Shown here in pieces: positions 1 through 12,360 of a stretch of 64,000 nt of DNA; the stretch's first letter is position 1, and every line of letters starts with the position of its first letter. The notes under the pieces are model-generated. The model made no database searches. It saw only the letters and a program-made list of their open reading frames with translations, and was not told where the DNA came from. The stretch covers positions 30,810,160 through 30,874,159 of the forward strand of contig NC_068978.1 in NCBI RefSeq assembly GCF_016808095.1, read 5' to 3'. Position numbers and translations under genes: made by a program. The stretch is from Vigna angularis. Lineage: Eukaryota > Streptophyta > Magnoliopsida > Fabales > Fabaceae.

Positions 1-603
1 GCTAGGGTGCACTTCTTGAAGCTTGTTTAATGTTTGTTTATGATATATCTTTTACCGAAACTGCATTTCGTTAGCTATCGAGAGAAGCACTAAAGGAATT
101 GTCTCTTTTTATTCAAAGCACGGATATATAGGACATATCTATTGTTTAAAAGTTATAAAGCAGCACATGAAATAATTAAACTTTAGCATCTCAATTTAAT
201 CCTGTTTATCTTATTTTCCATGTGCATTTTTTCCATTGACTGTTGATTTGTGAAATTGGAAGTGAAAGACAACATAAAATTCTTCATAATAAATAAAGAA
301 CCAACAAAAAATTTCATATTTAGCATCTCTGTTACTTTTTTATCACTTGTGATGGCAATTCACACAGAATTGCTAATCTGCAGTTGGTAAATACAGATGC
401 ATACAAAAATAAATAAATAAATGTGCATGAATGATAGTTATTATGTGATTTGTAGCTCTCCAAAGTTCCATTTAAATCCTGAAATGTATGCCATATACTT
501 CTTCCACGTCTAATGTAGGTTAAGTATGACTAAACAACAATTTAACATTTTATTATCTTGTTCTTGCAACTATTTTTCTGATGGTAACTTTACCCTTGTG
601 CAG
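1..603 (+). other. Intron of RABD gene (partial)
   Basis: AT-rich sequence upstream of the terminal RABD exon, ending in a pyrimidine-rich stretch and a CAG acceptor at 601-603. No second exon of the gene could be recognised here, so the window seems to start inside the last intron. Inference from the downstream exon. Confidence 0.6.
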
Positions 604-700
604 AATGGCAAGCCAACCTTCTGCGAACAATGCAAGGCCTCCGACAGTGCAGATCAGAGGGCAACCTGTTGGGCAAAAAGGTGGCTGTTGCTCTTCCTAA
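604..700 (+). CDS. RABD: RABD/Rab1-type small GTPase, C-terminal exon
   Basis: Last coding exon of a Rab1-class GTPase, which controls ER-to-Golgi vesicle traffic. After the CAG acceptor the exon supplies one base completing an Arg codon and then 31 codons starting MASQPS and ending GQKGGCCSS, with TAA at 698-700. The segment RPPTVQIRGQPV followed by a double-cysteine tail is the typical hypervariable end of plant RABD1/RABD2 proteins. The CC pair is the geranylgeranylation site that anchors the protein to membranes. The GTP-binding exons lie left of the window. A longer reading frame over 630-827 is in the wrong frame and is not coding. The exact subtype (D1 or D2) cannot be fixed from this exon. 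Confidence 0.85.
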
Positions 701-2369
701 CCTGATGGTGTTGAGATCCATTTTCTTTGGTCTGCACTTACCTTTTGCATGTAAGGGGTATGTTATTTCACTAAATAGTGGACCAGTGTCACATAATTCG
801 TCCAGTGGTTTGGGAATTGTGGCGTAGGTGATCCCATTCTTTACATATACTCGAATGCTATGCTTGTGCTTAGTACTTGTTAATGATAAAACTTTATTCC
901 TACTTTAGTCTATTTTTATTACCATGGCAATACTAATATTGTGTCGACTTTGTGATCATATAACATGCATTAGTTTCATAGAACATCAGAAGAAAAGGTT
1001 GTGATGTGATCAATTACTGGTTGGCAAACAATAATCATGTGGAACATCAGTTTCACTAGGCTGATTCGGTTTGCTTATTGTTCCTTTTTGGCTTAGCAAA
1101 TATATAAATAAAATAAATTTAAGTAGTCATAGTAAATATAAAATGCCTTGTTAGATATCAGCATAATGTTTCTTCTGTGGTTTTGTTCAGAGAAGAATGT
1201 GAAAGAAAGAAGGGAAAGTAAAATAGAAGAAAGTAGAATGATTTGTTTTAATTAAAATTGAACAAATTATATGTTTTTGGATTGTTTGTTACAAAATGAG
1301 ATTAAGTTAAATTTTCTTGGAACAAATTATATGCTCTTGGATTGTTTGGTAGAAAAGGAGATTAAGTAAAGTTAAATTTTCTTTCCTTGTTTGATATAAT
1401 GGACAATGAAAGCAAGGAAAAATGATCATATATTTAAATGGACACATTTACCCTTTGATGAAGTAATAGAATGGGAAAATCAATTTAAGGTAAATACATA
1501 CTTAGAACATTTTTTTTTACGTAGAAATGATATTTTCTTTTACCATTATAAAATAAAGTGTATATAATAATAACACAAGAATTTGGGTAATCATTATGCA
1601 ACTTGTTATTTTTATTAGTTATTTTATTTTAAAGTTTGAGCATTTTGAGGAGTGAAATTCTTCTCTCGTTACTTTATCGATTAATAAATTTGTATGTGTA
1701 TTTTAATTTTAAAACTAATGATTTAACTATGTTTTAAGTTTTTCAAAAATTTATAAAATTTCATTTAAATTTCTAGTAAATTTTTATATCTACCTAATAT
1801 TCAAATTTTTATATTTTTCAAATAAAGTAGTTTAATTTTTTTACATTTTTCAATTAAGGTATATTTAAACAAGAAGATAATTATGTTATGCAATTCATTT
1901 TGGATACTCAATATATATTAAAAATACATGAATTTATGAAGTATTTTAAAGTAAATTTTAATGTATTTTAAATTATAGTGATTTCCTTTACACATTAAAA
2001 CGGGTCTTCCTTTCTCTTAAATATAGATTGGTGGGGTTAAGTTTTTGTGTGGAATTCCCTCAAGTTAATTTTTATGCTTTTTTTTTTCTACGCCTTTTAT
2101 GAGATAAATTTTTGTTTTATTTTTCGTCCCTCAATGTTCCATTGTTTTTTTTCACCATTGCTCGTAAGATCAAATTAAGAACCAAACGAGTTTAGTTTGT
2201 CAACTTTGCTTAAGATTGGAGATGTTCAAAAAGGTAAAAATGAATTAAAAGGAAGTTTTCTTTAATTTTTTAAAAATTTTGAATTTAACAGTTTGATTCA
2301 AATTTCTAACTAAAATCAAAACAAACTCGATTGATGAATTTAAATATGATATTACACGTTTAAAAATAA
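701..2369. other. RABD 3' UTR and AT-rich spacer with a 60-bp tandem duplication
   Basis: Begins with the RABD 3' UTR, whose end could not be fixed. 1260-1380 holds two imperfect copies of a 60-bp unit (both start AACAAATTATATG). The last nine bases, TAAAAATAA at 2361-2369, are the left target duplication of the next Mutator-like element. No gene seen. Confidence 0.6.
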
Positions 2370-3129
2370 GGTTTAATAGTTTTTTTTCTTTAGGTTTATT
2401 GAATAATGTCAATTTAATTTCTTATTTTAAAAATGTGTGAAATTAATTCATTTTGTGTCAACGTTCCGTCGTTCCTTATGTTAAATACTTACAAATTTAG
2501 TTAATTTTTTTTTCTCACTGCTTTTTTACTGTATGTTGTCAGTGTTATCTTTTCCTCTACCTTTTGTGATAAAAAAAAAATGTGAGAGAGAAAATAAGTA
2601 TGAAAGGGTACCCTCCTTATTAAATAAAAAAATATCTTTATTTTGTCAATCGGGTAAGCCTATATCTCCAATACTAATCATAATTCTGTTTTTCATTCAC
2701 GCATGTGGGATCCTTTGTATTCGAGGTTGCATTTGCTATAATATTAAAAACACAATTTTCTATGATCCCTTTTCTGATCTGTGACGGAGTTCGAAGTATC
2801 AACATGTATTTGAATTCATTTGGGTACTTTTAGTGTTTTCTCTTTTTCATCTGGGTATGTTCACAGCGCTGTGAGTACTGGGTACATGTTTATCGGTAGC
2901 TTTGGATTTTTTATTTTTTTTTTATAATTCATTGATGGGTTTCTCTCTATCTAAACGTTTCAGAAAGTTATATATTCTAGGCTGTAATACTGAGATTCAG
3001 AGGTAATGGATTTTCTTCTTAAATTCAAGCATTGGATTATAATTCTAGAAGATTTATTCTGATTTTTTCTCATCGATTTTAATTTTCACATTATCATTTT
3101 TAACGGAACCAGTATTTGGATTTGCTAAT

Positions 3130-3688
3130 TTCTGACATGAAGAGGTGGAAGACTGAATGGCTTGAAAGCAACTGCAGCGCGATCCTATCCGCAGGCACGC
3201 CTTGCATGTCCTCGTGAGCCGCAATCTTTTCCTTCAGCTTTCCAACGGTGTCCTCTTTATCCGATTCTGTACAAACACGATCTCTGGACTTTAGTATTTT
3301 CACGCTCGCCGTTAATGTCGTCATCATCCGCCGCTGCGATAACGACGAGATATCCGGCATCAGAAGCGGATCGTATTCTATTCTTGGAAGTGTTGAAGGT
3401 TGTAGCGATTGTGCCAGAAAAAAGGGCTACGCATGGACGGCGGCGGCGGAAGGTTTTCGGCATCGTCGGTAACAATAAAGAGATGAATGCGTCAGTGGTA
3501 AAGGATCAGAGTTGTATAGACGTAGAGATGATGTTGGAGAAGTATTGGCCTTTGAAAATAAAATACTTTTGGGATATGTGAATTTGGTAGATGGTTTGGA
3601 TCTTGTCTTTGACATCACAGATTGTTTCAAAACGATTAACTTCAATGGAGAAGAAGATCCCCTGGCACACCTAAAAAGTAACATCTAT
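3130..3688 (-). pseudogene. Captured fragment of a tandem ubiquitin-like-domain protein
   Basis: Read on the minus strand, the fragment begins at 3688 with ATA where ATG is expected and then DVTF. An in-frame TAG follows, then a beta-grasp-like stretch with IEVNRFETICDVKDKIQ and HISQKYFIFKGQ, resembling the first ubiquitin-like domain of plant ubiquitin-like superfamily proteins. After a stop and frame changes a second domain-like stretch follows (about 3358-3180), with VKILKSRDRV, DTVGKLKEKIAAHED and GVPADRIALQ. The lost start, nonsense codons and frame breaks make it non-functional. It directly abuts the bHLH fragment with no spacer. Family assignment is from remembered sequence patterns and should be treated as probable. 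Confidence 0.55.
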
Positions 3689-4298
3689 TTCAAGGTCTGC
3701 TGTGTTGCAGAAGAGCAGAGGAGGGAGACCTGCAGTAGCTGGGAGCGATTCAGTTTCTCCAGATCCACGAATACTGCTGAGTTTTGGCGGAAGGAAGGCG
3801 AGGAAGAAGATGAATGGGAGGGCATCGACTGTAGCACGCGGAATTGCGCCTGAAGAAACCTCACGTACTTGTACGCTTCCTCCAGGAGCGTGCCTTGGCC
3901 CATTTTCTTGTCCCACGACATCAATTTCTGCAGGCACCGGGTTTTCTCGCTCAGCTTCTGTCTGCGTTGCCGAGCCAAGTTGCTCTGCGGGATCACTGGG
4001 GACTCCAAACGCTGCCGTTTCGGCTGGGGCTGCTCCGGGGAGCGGAGCTGCGGAAGGCGGAGAAAGGGGGTGAGATGGTATTGGGGAAGAATTTGAAAGG
4101 TTAAGAGGGTTCGGGTTTAGGGACAAGGATTTTTGGAGCCTCTGCGGTTGGCGGGATTAGGGTTGGGTCGTCGGTTAGGGAAGCCAAGGTGGGGAAGCCA
4201 TCCGCGAAAAGGGAAGGGTTGAGAGAGAGGAGTGAGTGTTGACTGGTGCCGGAAAACATGGGGTCCGAGGAGTTGCCGTCGCCGATATACGTTATCAT
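3685..4298 (-). pseudogene. Captured bHLH117-like transcription factor fragment, frameshifted and truncated
   Basis: From an ATG at 4298 an ORF reads MITYIGDGNSSDPMF and continues to a TAA near 4101. Homology-like sequence then continues in another frame (LTFQILPQYH, then PKRQRLESPVIPQSN), so one small indel near 4100 breaks the gene. The second part contains an atypical basic helix-loop-helix region with LARQRRQKLSEKTRCLQKLM, KKMGQGTLLEEAYKYV and FLQAQFRVLQSM, the signature of the plant bHLH117 class of DNA-binding regulators. The usual C-terminal tail after NRSQLLQV is replaced by a few residues and a stop where the ubiquitin-like fragment begins. It is intronless and lies wholly inside Pack-MULE A. 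Promoter-like sequence upstream (4299-4500) may have been captured with it. Confidence 0.8.
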
Positions 4299-4346
4299 AA
4301 CTTGGAGAGAGATTGAGAGTGGGAGAAGTGAGAATAAAGAAAATGA

Positions 4347-4348
<2 letters not shown>

Positions 4349-4392
<44 letters not shown>
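4349..4392. repeat. (AT)n microsatellite
   Basis: Uninterrupted AT dinucleotide run inside Pack-MULE A, followed by short ATGAAT-interrupted repeats. It produces spurious reading frames. Confidence 0.95.
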
Positions 4393-4395
<3 letters not shown>

Positions 4396-4737
4396 TATAT
4401 ATGAATAATTTAGTAGGTGAAAAAGTAAACTACTATGGAAAGAAGAAAAGGGAAAAAAGACTGACAAGAAAGAAAAAGTTTCTAATGTTGCATACAATCA
4501 TAAGAGAGAGAAAAAAAAGTTAACGCTGTTGGTAAGTACTTAATGAAAGGGACAAAGTTGACTCAAAATTTATTACGTAAAGACTAATTTGACACACTTT
4601 TAAAAGGAGGGACCTAATTGAGAAAAATAAGCAAATCTTAGAAAAAAAAGACTATTAAACCTAAAAATAATTAGTAACTAACAAAGTGTATATAGGTATC
4701 TTAAATGTTGTTTTATGTATGATTGTTTTATGTATAA

Positions 4738-6975
4738 TGTCAGAACCCTTAATTTATGTAGAGTAGTGGAAGCCATGTGGAGGGTGAGAATTTAGAAATT
4801 TAGAAAGTGGAAGACAGGTGTGAGCAGCAGAGTGGACCGATCTGTTTTTGAGGGGTAGTATTTAAGTGAAAATTTCAAATCTGGTGTCACTTTCTGCATG
4901 CACTCTCTTCCTCAACTTTCTAAACTCTCATTTTCTCCTCCTTCTGTCTAAATTATCTTTCTTTCTCTACAAATTCTCACATTATCCTTCATCTGATCAT
5001 TCATCAGATTGTGTTTGAGATTGGCTGGTAGCAAGAGTCCTCTTTTCAAATCGATCAAGTGGTGGTTTGAGTTGGTAGGTCTTTCTATTTTTAAGAAAAT
5101 CTAAGTTTCTGGCACATGCAAACCAAGTTCTGTTTGCATGTGTTTATCTTCTTCTTTTAAGATTTTGATCACATTTCTGGTCTTGTGGTTGGTCTGTTTT
5201 GTCTCAACCAGTGAATCTTAGGTTCTGAGACTTTTGGGTACTGAGCAAATTCTTCACTCGGAGCGTTGCGTTTTGTTACGACGTAAGGGAAGCTATTTAA
5301 TTTAATTGTTTGAGTGATGATTCTGTGGTTGTGTGAAAATTGAATGATTTGATGATTTGGTTATGTTGTATGAAATGTTGTGTTTATGAGTTTGGTGATC
5401 CTGTATAATTTTGTAGAAGTTCTGCAGAATTATGCAGAAAAGATGAGTGTTCGGTCTTAACCGCTCGGTCATGGTCAGTCAATAATTCATTACTAGAGTT
5501 AGATTTTTTTAAAGTCTTACCCGTGTATGGCCGCTCGGTTTTAGGTGAGTGATTGGCATCCTAGTGATTTTTGATTCTGTAATAATGACCAGTCTTATAG
5601 GGTTGGGTAGTCTTTTGTTAGTGATCGTTCTTATACTAGTGTTAGATCTCATACTTGTATTAGGCTTAAATGCATTAGGTTATAAGTGGATAGTAGTTTT
5701 TGTACCTAGTTAGGTCATATTGTTTTAACGTTCAGTTTCCTTAAAAGTATTAGGTTTGAGGAATAGTATTTAGGAGTAATATTAAGTGTTCGGCCTAAAC
5801 TGTAAGGGTTTGTTTTAGTTAATACCGTGCATTCTTGTTTTGTGGATATTAAAATACCATTTGGTCCTTATCTGTGACTAGTAATATACCGTTCGGTCTT
5901 ACACCAAGGGTTCAATAAATTATAAGGGTTCGGTCTAAGCTCTAGGGTTCGATTTTGTAATAGTTAGTGAGTTTCCGTTCGGTCATATTCAGGGGTTGTG
6001 TTGTTACGTTCGGTATTCTTCTCTAAAAGCTTGTTTAGTCTTTAATTATTAATTGCACTATTTGACTCTGATTGCTTGAGATGGTTGTATTGATCTATTG
6101 GGTATGAGAAATTATGTTGTTATTTAAATAAGGTATATGTTTATGGTATTGTGAAAGAGAATTCCAAGGAGGAATGTCTCAATGAAATGTGTATTGAAGT
6201 GGTAAAATATGAATATGGATAGTGAAATACACGGAGTTCATCCTGATATTCTGATGATTACCAATTCTCAAGTAGAGATGGGTAATGCATTGTGTAAGAA
6301 TGGCAGGAGGTCCTAGCCCATAGGTTCTTGGGTGAGTTATAACGGACTAACCTCGGGTGGCAGCTAATGGTTTTCCAGTTACTACACCATCCGAGTGCAT
6401 GAACGGCCTCAAACTACATATTCATACAATCCGGATGGTCAATTTAGGTGTTCGGTTTATGCATGTAATATAGTGTCCAATCTGTATATGTATATTTGTA
6501 TTGGTTTTGGTATGTTATAGTGTTCAGATTTGTATTGTTTGTACTGGAACTAACTATAGATATGTATGCCCAATTAAATTTATCGTAGCTTACCCTTATT
6601 TCCTGTTTCGTCCATGTTTCCGTTCGGTTTTCTCATGCGATGATCATCCTTTTTGGATGTGAGCAGAGGGGGAAGATTGTACGTTGGAGCAAGAGCTAGA
6701 TGGCGAAAATCCTACTGAATAGATCATGATCGATCGGACATGTGAGTAGTATTAGTTTTGGGTGAACCGTTCGGTTACCACTTTAATCATGTAAATAGCC
6801 GATCGGTTATGTGTTTAGTTTTGCAGTAGTATAGGAAGTGTTTGTAAAGTTTAAAATTTTATGGTTATTTTGTAATAACTGTAAGTTTGACTTTATTAAT
6901 ACAGTAACTATTCTATCATATTATTAAATGATGACACATGTATATAGTTTTGTGCTATATTTTTAGGATGTTACA
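4738..6975 (+). mobile_element. Solo LTR of about 2.2 kb
   Basis: Starts TGTCAGAACC and ends GGATGTTACA, with a 5-bp direct repeat TATAA on both sides (4733-4737 and 6976-6980). No PBS, gag, pol or second LTR is present, so it is a solo LTR left by recombination. A TATA-like TATTTAAG near 4858 followed by a pyrimidine-rich leader suggests the plus orientation. The sequence is studded with CGTTCGGT/CGCTCGGT-type motifs from about 5450 to 6810. Its superfamily cannot be read from an LTR alone; the size suggests a Ty3/gypsy element. Confidence 0.8.
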
Positions 6976-8823
6976 TATAATATTCTTTTACTTATGAAAT
7001 TATTTTAACAAATTTTTTTAATTTAGTTATATAATTATTTAATTTATTCATTAATATGGAAGTTATAATTACGAATTTATAAGAAAACAAATCACATTTC
7101 GATTTGATAATTTTCCTGATAAATCGTTTAAAGAATATTTGTAATTCTTTCAAAAACATTTAATAATTTTATGATAATAAAATCTATGAAAACTATTAAG
7201 AGCTTAATCTGACTCTTGTAATAAACTAAAATCAAACTAAACTGCATTAAACCAGATACACTTCCACTTAAAACTACAATCATAACATGCAATAAAAAAA
7301 AGCAAAATATCCTTTTAACAACTTTTTTTTATAAGGCTTTTACAGCTTAATGTGATAACTTGTGATTGATTAGTTTTAAATATATAAATTAAAAAAACAG
7401 TAACACAATCTATTGTCAAAAAATTGTTCATGTATTATAGTCCCCAAAAAAATACAACCTATAAAAAATAAATTATTTTTTTATGAAAAATAATAATTCA
7501 ATTTGCACAGTCAAAAGATCAAATAGGTAATAATAATCAATATTTTCAATTAGGGAAAAAATAGATCTAATTATATAAATCTAAACCAGACAACTGTAAG
7601 AGTACAACTTTTTTCATCAATTCGGAAAATTTTGCTAACTTATGTCATGTATCCAATATTTAAAGTGATGAATTGTTAGAAAATTCCGAAAATTTCATTA
7701 CAAATAGAAAAATTATGTTAATAATTCAAAAACTACTTCATCTTTGTAAGAATCAAATTACGCAGAGCACCTTTGAATTTTATTTTTTCCCTTCCATTGT
7801 TGAGTCTTGATGATAAATTATTATTCATCTAACCCTAATTTTTGGTTTAAAAAGTAAACCATAAAGCATTTTTGTTTAAATAAAAAATCACGAAGTTAAG
7901 CAAATAGACAAAAGTAACAGTTTCAAATTATTTTAATAGAAACATAAAAACTATATTTTAATCACAAAATACTTTATTTATCTGCCATTATACGAAATGG
8001 ACAAATATAACATTTCAAGATGGGACACCAATTGAAATAATCCCATTTATTATTGTTAAAAAGAATACAATAAAGTAAATATTCCTAACAAAACATTATG
8101 AAATCACAAAATCAACCTGATTGTTCCCTGTACTTACGGATATCTGATACTGTTTATTTGCAAAACTCTTCAAAAATATACTCAATTTCCTAAAAATACG
8201 GTCAACTTTATATGAAGAACGAAAAACATTACTAATAATAAAACCCATTTAAAAACTAACCATCTTTTTCAGGAAGTGTCATTAAAACAAAAAAAAACTT
8301 TAACTCAAATTTAAATCTCTCAATCATTTCATTTTCAATTAAAATTCTATTAACTTTTCATCTAATAAATTCTCAAAATTTAATATTTTCGAATTAAATC
8401 TCTATGATATAAACTTTTTATCTATTAAATTGTTTCAGAGTTGTGAAAAACAACAAATGCAGTTAGTTTTGAAAGAAAAAACATGTGTTGTGCATATAGC
8501 AAAGGTTGTGATAGTGAAACCAAAACTGAGAATTCAATCTATAAATAAAAGGAAACTCAACAACATTTATGTCTTATCCGTCACCATATAACCCCCCCAC
8601 AGTCTCCACCGTTGTAAAAACAGTAAAACATAAGAAAAAGGCTACAAGGACAGTGACCGTATGAAGAACAACCTAAATTTACATCTTAAGGCATAGAAGT
8701 CAAATAACCTTTCTAATTCAGGAAATCCAATTACCAAGTTTTCTTTTCCTGCTCAACACCAAATCAGAGAACCCAAAATTGACAAAAACGGACAGAGAAA
8801 TCTCAGAAGGGTTCTGGAAAACC
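6976..8823. other. AT-rich intergenic sequence and 3' UTR of the RGG gene
   Basis: Very AT-rich, without ORFs or repeats I could identify. The right-hand part, roughly from 8550 up, is the probable 3' UTR of the minus-strand RNA-binding protein gene that stops at 8824. Confidence 0.5.
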
Positions 8824-11800
8824 TCACTTGCCACCCAAAGTTGGGAATTGGCCAGGATCCTCAATTGATGGAGCTGCAACATTGCTCCCTGCATTTCCAC
8901 TGTATCCTCCTCGAGCACCACGACCACGTCCTCTTCCACGACCACTTGTGTTGTAGTACCTTTCCCCTTCAGCTGGCTTCAGAAACTCATTGATGTTCAC
9001 AGACTAAGATCATCAAAGTCCAACAAACAAAAGTTAGATATTAGCATATGAAATCAAGAGATTGCCTAATACACCAAGACATGAAAAATGGTAAGTCTAA
9101 CAAAAGAAACAAATTAGATGAAAGTAAAAAATATTAGCATATGAAATCAATAGATCGCTTAATAGCCTAATGGACCAAGACATAAGAAAATCTTACAAAG
9201 CTAACACAAGTTGAATGAGAGAATGAATAAAACAAAGTACGAGTAAAAATATTGTTCAGATGGATAATAATAATAATAATCATAAGGGAACAACTTTATA
9301 AACATGCATTGCAACACTATTAAAATGAAGTTGGATGATGGCTAAGAAGCTCTTCACTGTAATAACTTGCCAAACTGAGATTACAATTGCAAGAAAAGCA
9401 ATTAGGAGACAAAAAAATCAGGGTAAATGCTAGACAGCATGCCCAGGTAAAATATATTTTAAATATGTATATATACTACAGGTTTCCAACATAGAAAAAC
9501 TGTTACAGAAACTTTAACGTTCCTTGGCAACTGCGATCATTTTTCATCACTTTCTGTCATAATCATTACTAAAACAAATGGCATCGTCCAAACAAATCAG
9601 TAAACTAAGTACTAGAAGACCTTATCCCTCAAATTTGGTCTTTGAAATGTGAAAGTTGTTAAATTAAAGTTAGTGTTCAATATGCTACTGAAATGGTAAA
9701 AAGATATACTACAAGAAACAAATATAATTTGACGAGCTTAATGTAAAGTAATCAGAGACAAACAAAAAGTTTTACAAAGTCACCTTCTTGGATCTCTCCT
9801 CCTTCTCCAAAGCATCTTTACGCTTATCCTTTTCAGATCCCTTAAAAAAATTGAAGTACCAAAGTATATCATTAGGCATCATTAATTAATATAAAATGAT
9901 TCCAAATGTAGGGCAAAATGGGACTAAAATCTCACCAATTTAATAAATATCTCATCATTGTCTTTCTTGTTTGACAGTGGCTGCATGGTTGCAAACTCCT
10001 TGATATCCACCTTTCTTGTTTCAGTCTTGAGCGCCTGCAGGGCCTTCCTTCTCTCTTCCAGCACTTTCTCATACTCTTCCAGGGTCATCTCCTACACAGT
10101 TTAAACTCCATTTAACAATGGATGAACAATAACCTAAAAATATAAATTTCAAATATAACCCACTTAAAGCATAATGCATACAAGCAAGGAAAAAAATGCA
10201 ATCAAAGCTTAACTTGATTGCAGTGACAGTGAGATGCACAATACAGAACCATAGCTTAATTTGCATGACCTATCACTCATTCATAAGACATTATGTTTGT
10301 CTCCTGATCATGAACTGCAGAAAACCTAGAATTTGCAGCAAGAGACTCAAAATAAATCGGGGAAGCTTTAATGGAACTGATTATTTACCTTGTCCTCTGG
10401 TTCCTTCTCTTCATTTTCAGTAGCAGGACTGTCCTTGTTTCCACCTGCAGCATCTTCCTCACCTACAGGCTTCTCATCACCAAAATTCTTTTCAGTTTCA
10501 TCCGCCACTTCCTCAGTGACCCTATCGCATTTAATATCAAAAGAAAGAAATCACCGTAAGCGTTCAATTGGATATATATAGAATCGTTTTGAAGAATTTC
10601 TTATCAGATCTTCATTCCTATTAACACTGCTTACTGAGCAATTTCATCAGATTGGGTACCCCAGTTTCCACGTCCAGCGCCATCCCGTTTGTATTCATTT
10701 CTGCAATTAGATCAATTGATAACATTATATATGTAGAGATAGAGACAGAGAGAAACAGAACTAAAGTAATCAAATATTAGTTATTTATGCATTATAGTGT
10801 TACCCTCGTCCAGTCCCACTGTGGCGTTCAAAGGCTCTTCTAGGGCGTCCATCATCACCAACTTCACCATTGCTAAAACCTCCACGACGACCACGACCAC
10901 TGCCACGATAAGGCCCACGTGGTGCACCATAACCACGCCTTTCTGAGGGATTCCCAGCCTCCCCTTCAAAAGATCCTTGGTTAGCAGGGGCAGATGAGTT
11001 CTCTTCATTGGAAAAATCACGACCAAAGCCACTGCCACCACCCCGCCCACGTCCATATCCTCGTCCACCTCCACGGCCACCATAAGAGGTTTCATTTTTT
11101 GCCTCCCTCACTATCGGTAAGACAGGAAAAACCATGGGAAAAGCAACACAGGAATATCATCAATCCAGTGGTTCTTCAGGAATCAAGTTAGCAACAAAAA
11201 CAAGTTGAAATAAACTTAACACTGAATTAAAGGTCAAATATACTAATACTTGATAATCTAACTACAAAAGATAAATAAACAGGGATTCAACAAGTAAATA
11301 AATAATTAAAGAGATTCAGTACCTACCAATAAACAAATCTAACTTTTAAAAAGCCTAAAGATTAAGGCTATCAGGGACATATCACATGATCTAAACAAAT
11401 AGTCAACAACCAAAGCATGTTCAACCACATACGTTAACACACGACAAGTATCATAAAAATCCCCAACAAACTCTCACACGCTACCATACATAACTCCTAA
11501 AAAACAAGTAATGATGAAAAATTAATACATTAAATACATTTTATCACAAAATACTAAAAGAACAAAGGTCCATACAAACCACGGGACAGTAACAACAAAA
11601 TCCAATCTAAAATAAAAGCCACGTCTTTCCTAAAAGAGAACAAATTCATAAAACCCATTTTTCCCTTCAACCTCATTAATTTACCCAATCCAAATAATAA
11701 GACAAAAAACAACTTTCAATTACATAACAAAATGTAATGAATAAATGAAGCAAACTAAAATAAATAAATAAAAAGCCGCTTCTTTTCGAAAACTATGAAC

Positions 11801-12138
11801 AGGAAAATCTCCTTATTCCCTTAAACCCCATCGACAAAAGCCACGATTTCATGACCCAAATAAACACAATGAAGAAAAAGCAAAATTCAATTACGATTGA
11901 GGAAACAAAGAATGAAAACAGAAACTAAGGCACGAAACTAACCAGCCTGAGTGGGAGGAACTGGCTTGGAAGGCAACTGAGCCGGCTTGCTCTGCTGAGC
12001 CACCGCACCAGCGCGGGGTCCAGCCTTGCCCTGCTCTTTCTTCGGCGCCGCGGCGGCCTTCAACTGCTCGGCCGCGATCAACTGCGACGGGTCCTCCGCA
12101 TCGTCGCCCAATAAATCAAAGGGATTGGCAGTGGCCAT
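8824..12138 (-). CDS. RGGA: RGG-repeat nuclear RNA-binding protein (HABP4/SERBP1 family), complete
   Basis: Seven exons on the minus strand: 12138-11943, 11110-10804, 10700-10635, 10521-10389, 10091-9936, 9840-9784, 9003-8824. They total 1095 nt (364 aa) with matching phases and GT/AG borders. The N terminus, MATANPFDLLGDDAEDPSQL, is the conserved Stm1-like start of the family. Exon 2 carries a Gly/Arg-rich block (GGRGGGRGYGRGRGGG) and RPRRAFERHSGTGRG. Exon 5 has EMTLEEYEKVLEERRKALQ and SNKKDNDEIFIKL of the HABP4/PAI-RBP1 domain. Exon 7 has SVNINEFLKPAEGERYY, a second RGRGRGRG tract and the terminal GQFPTLGGK. Relatives bind RNA and are linked to ribosomes and stress responses. The start at 12138 was chosen because upstream codons in the same frame do not fit the family. 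No defect seen; likely a functional host gene. Confidence 0.95.
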
Positions 12139-12360
12139 TTGGAAAATCAACCCTTTTCAGGAAAACCCCACAAAGCTTACTTCTTTCGACAGCACAGAAA
12201 AGGTTTAACTGAAGGAGGGTTCCATGGTTGATTTGAGACAGAAGATGAAGATGAAATGAGAGAATGAAGAGTGAAGAAAGAGAGTGAAAACAAAACCCTA
12301 GCCGCAGGGGAAGAGAGAGGGTGAGATGAGAGAGTGACGCTAACCTAATCTCTATCTTCT
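12139..12360 (-). promoter_or_regulatory. 5' UTR/promoter region of the RGG gene with a telo-box
   Basis: GA-rich leader sequence directly upstream of the RGGA start. The plus strand carries AAACCCTA at 12293-12300, a telo-box motif common near transcription starts of plant translation-related genes. The transcription start itself was not determined. Confidence 0.45.

Larger units (their letters stand above)
2370..4661. mobile_element. Pack-MULE A (non-autonomous Mutator-like element with captured gene pieces)
   Basis: Flanked by a perfect 9-bp direct repeat, TAAAAATAA, at 2361-2369 and 4662-4670. The ends are inverted repeats of roughly 150 bp: the left end starts GGTTTAATAG and the right end read in reverse starts the same way, and the two stay alignable through an AAAATGTGTG-type block into a TAC/TTAC segment. 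A 9-bp duplication and long terminal inverted repeats define Mutator-like elements. There is no transposase inside. The interior instead contains host-gene pieces on the minus strand (a bHLH fragment and a ubiquitin-like fragment), the hallmark of a Pack-MULE. 2521-3130 holds nothing I can identify. Confidence 0.9.

Noticed and set aside
630..827. 65-codon plus-strand ORF over the RABD exon
   Set aside because: It reads the exon in the wrong frame and runs into the 3' UTR; the correct frame gives the RABD tail with the CC motif.
2533..2784. 83-codon ORF in Pack-MULE A
   Set aside because: No recognisable domain; AT-rich sequence next to the inverted repeat.
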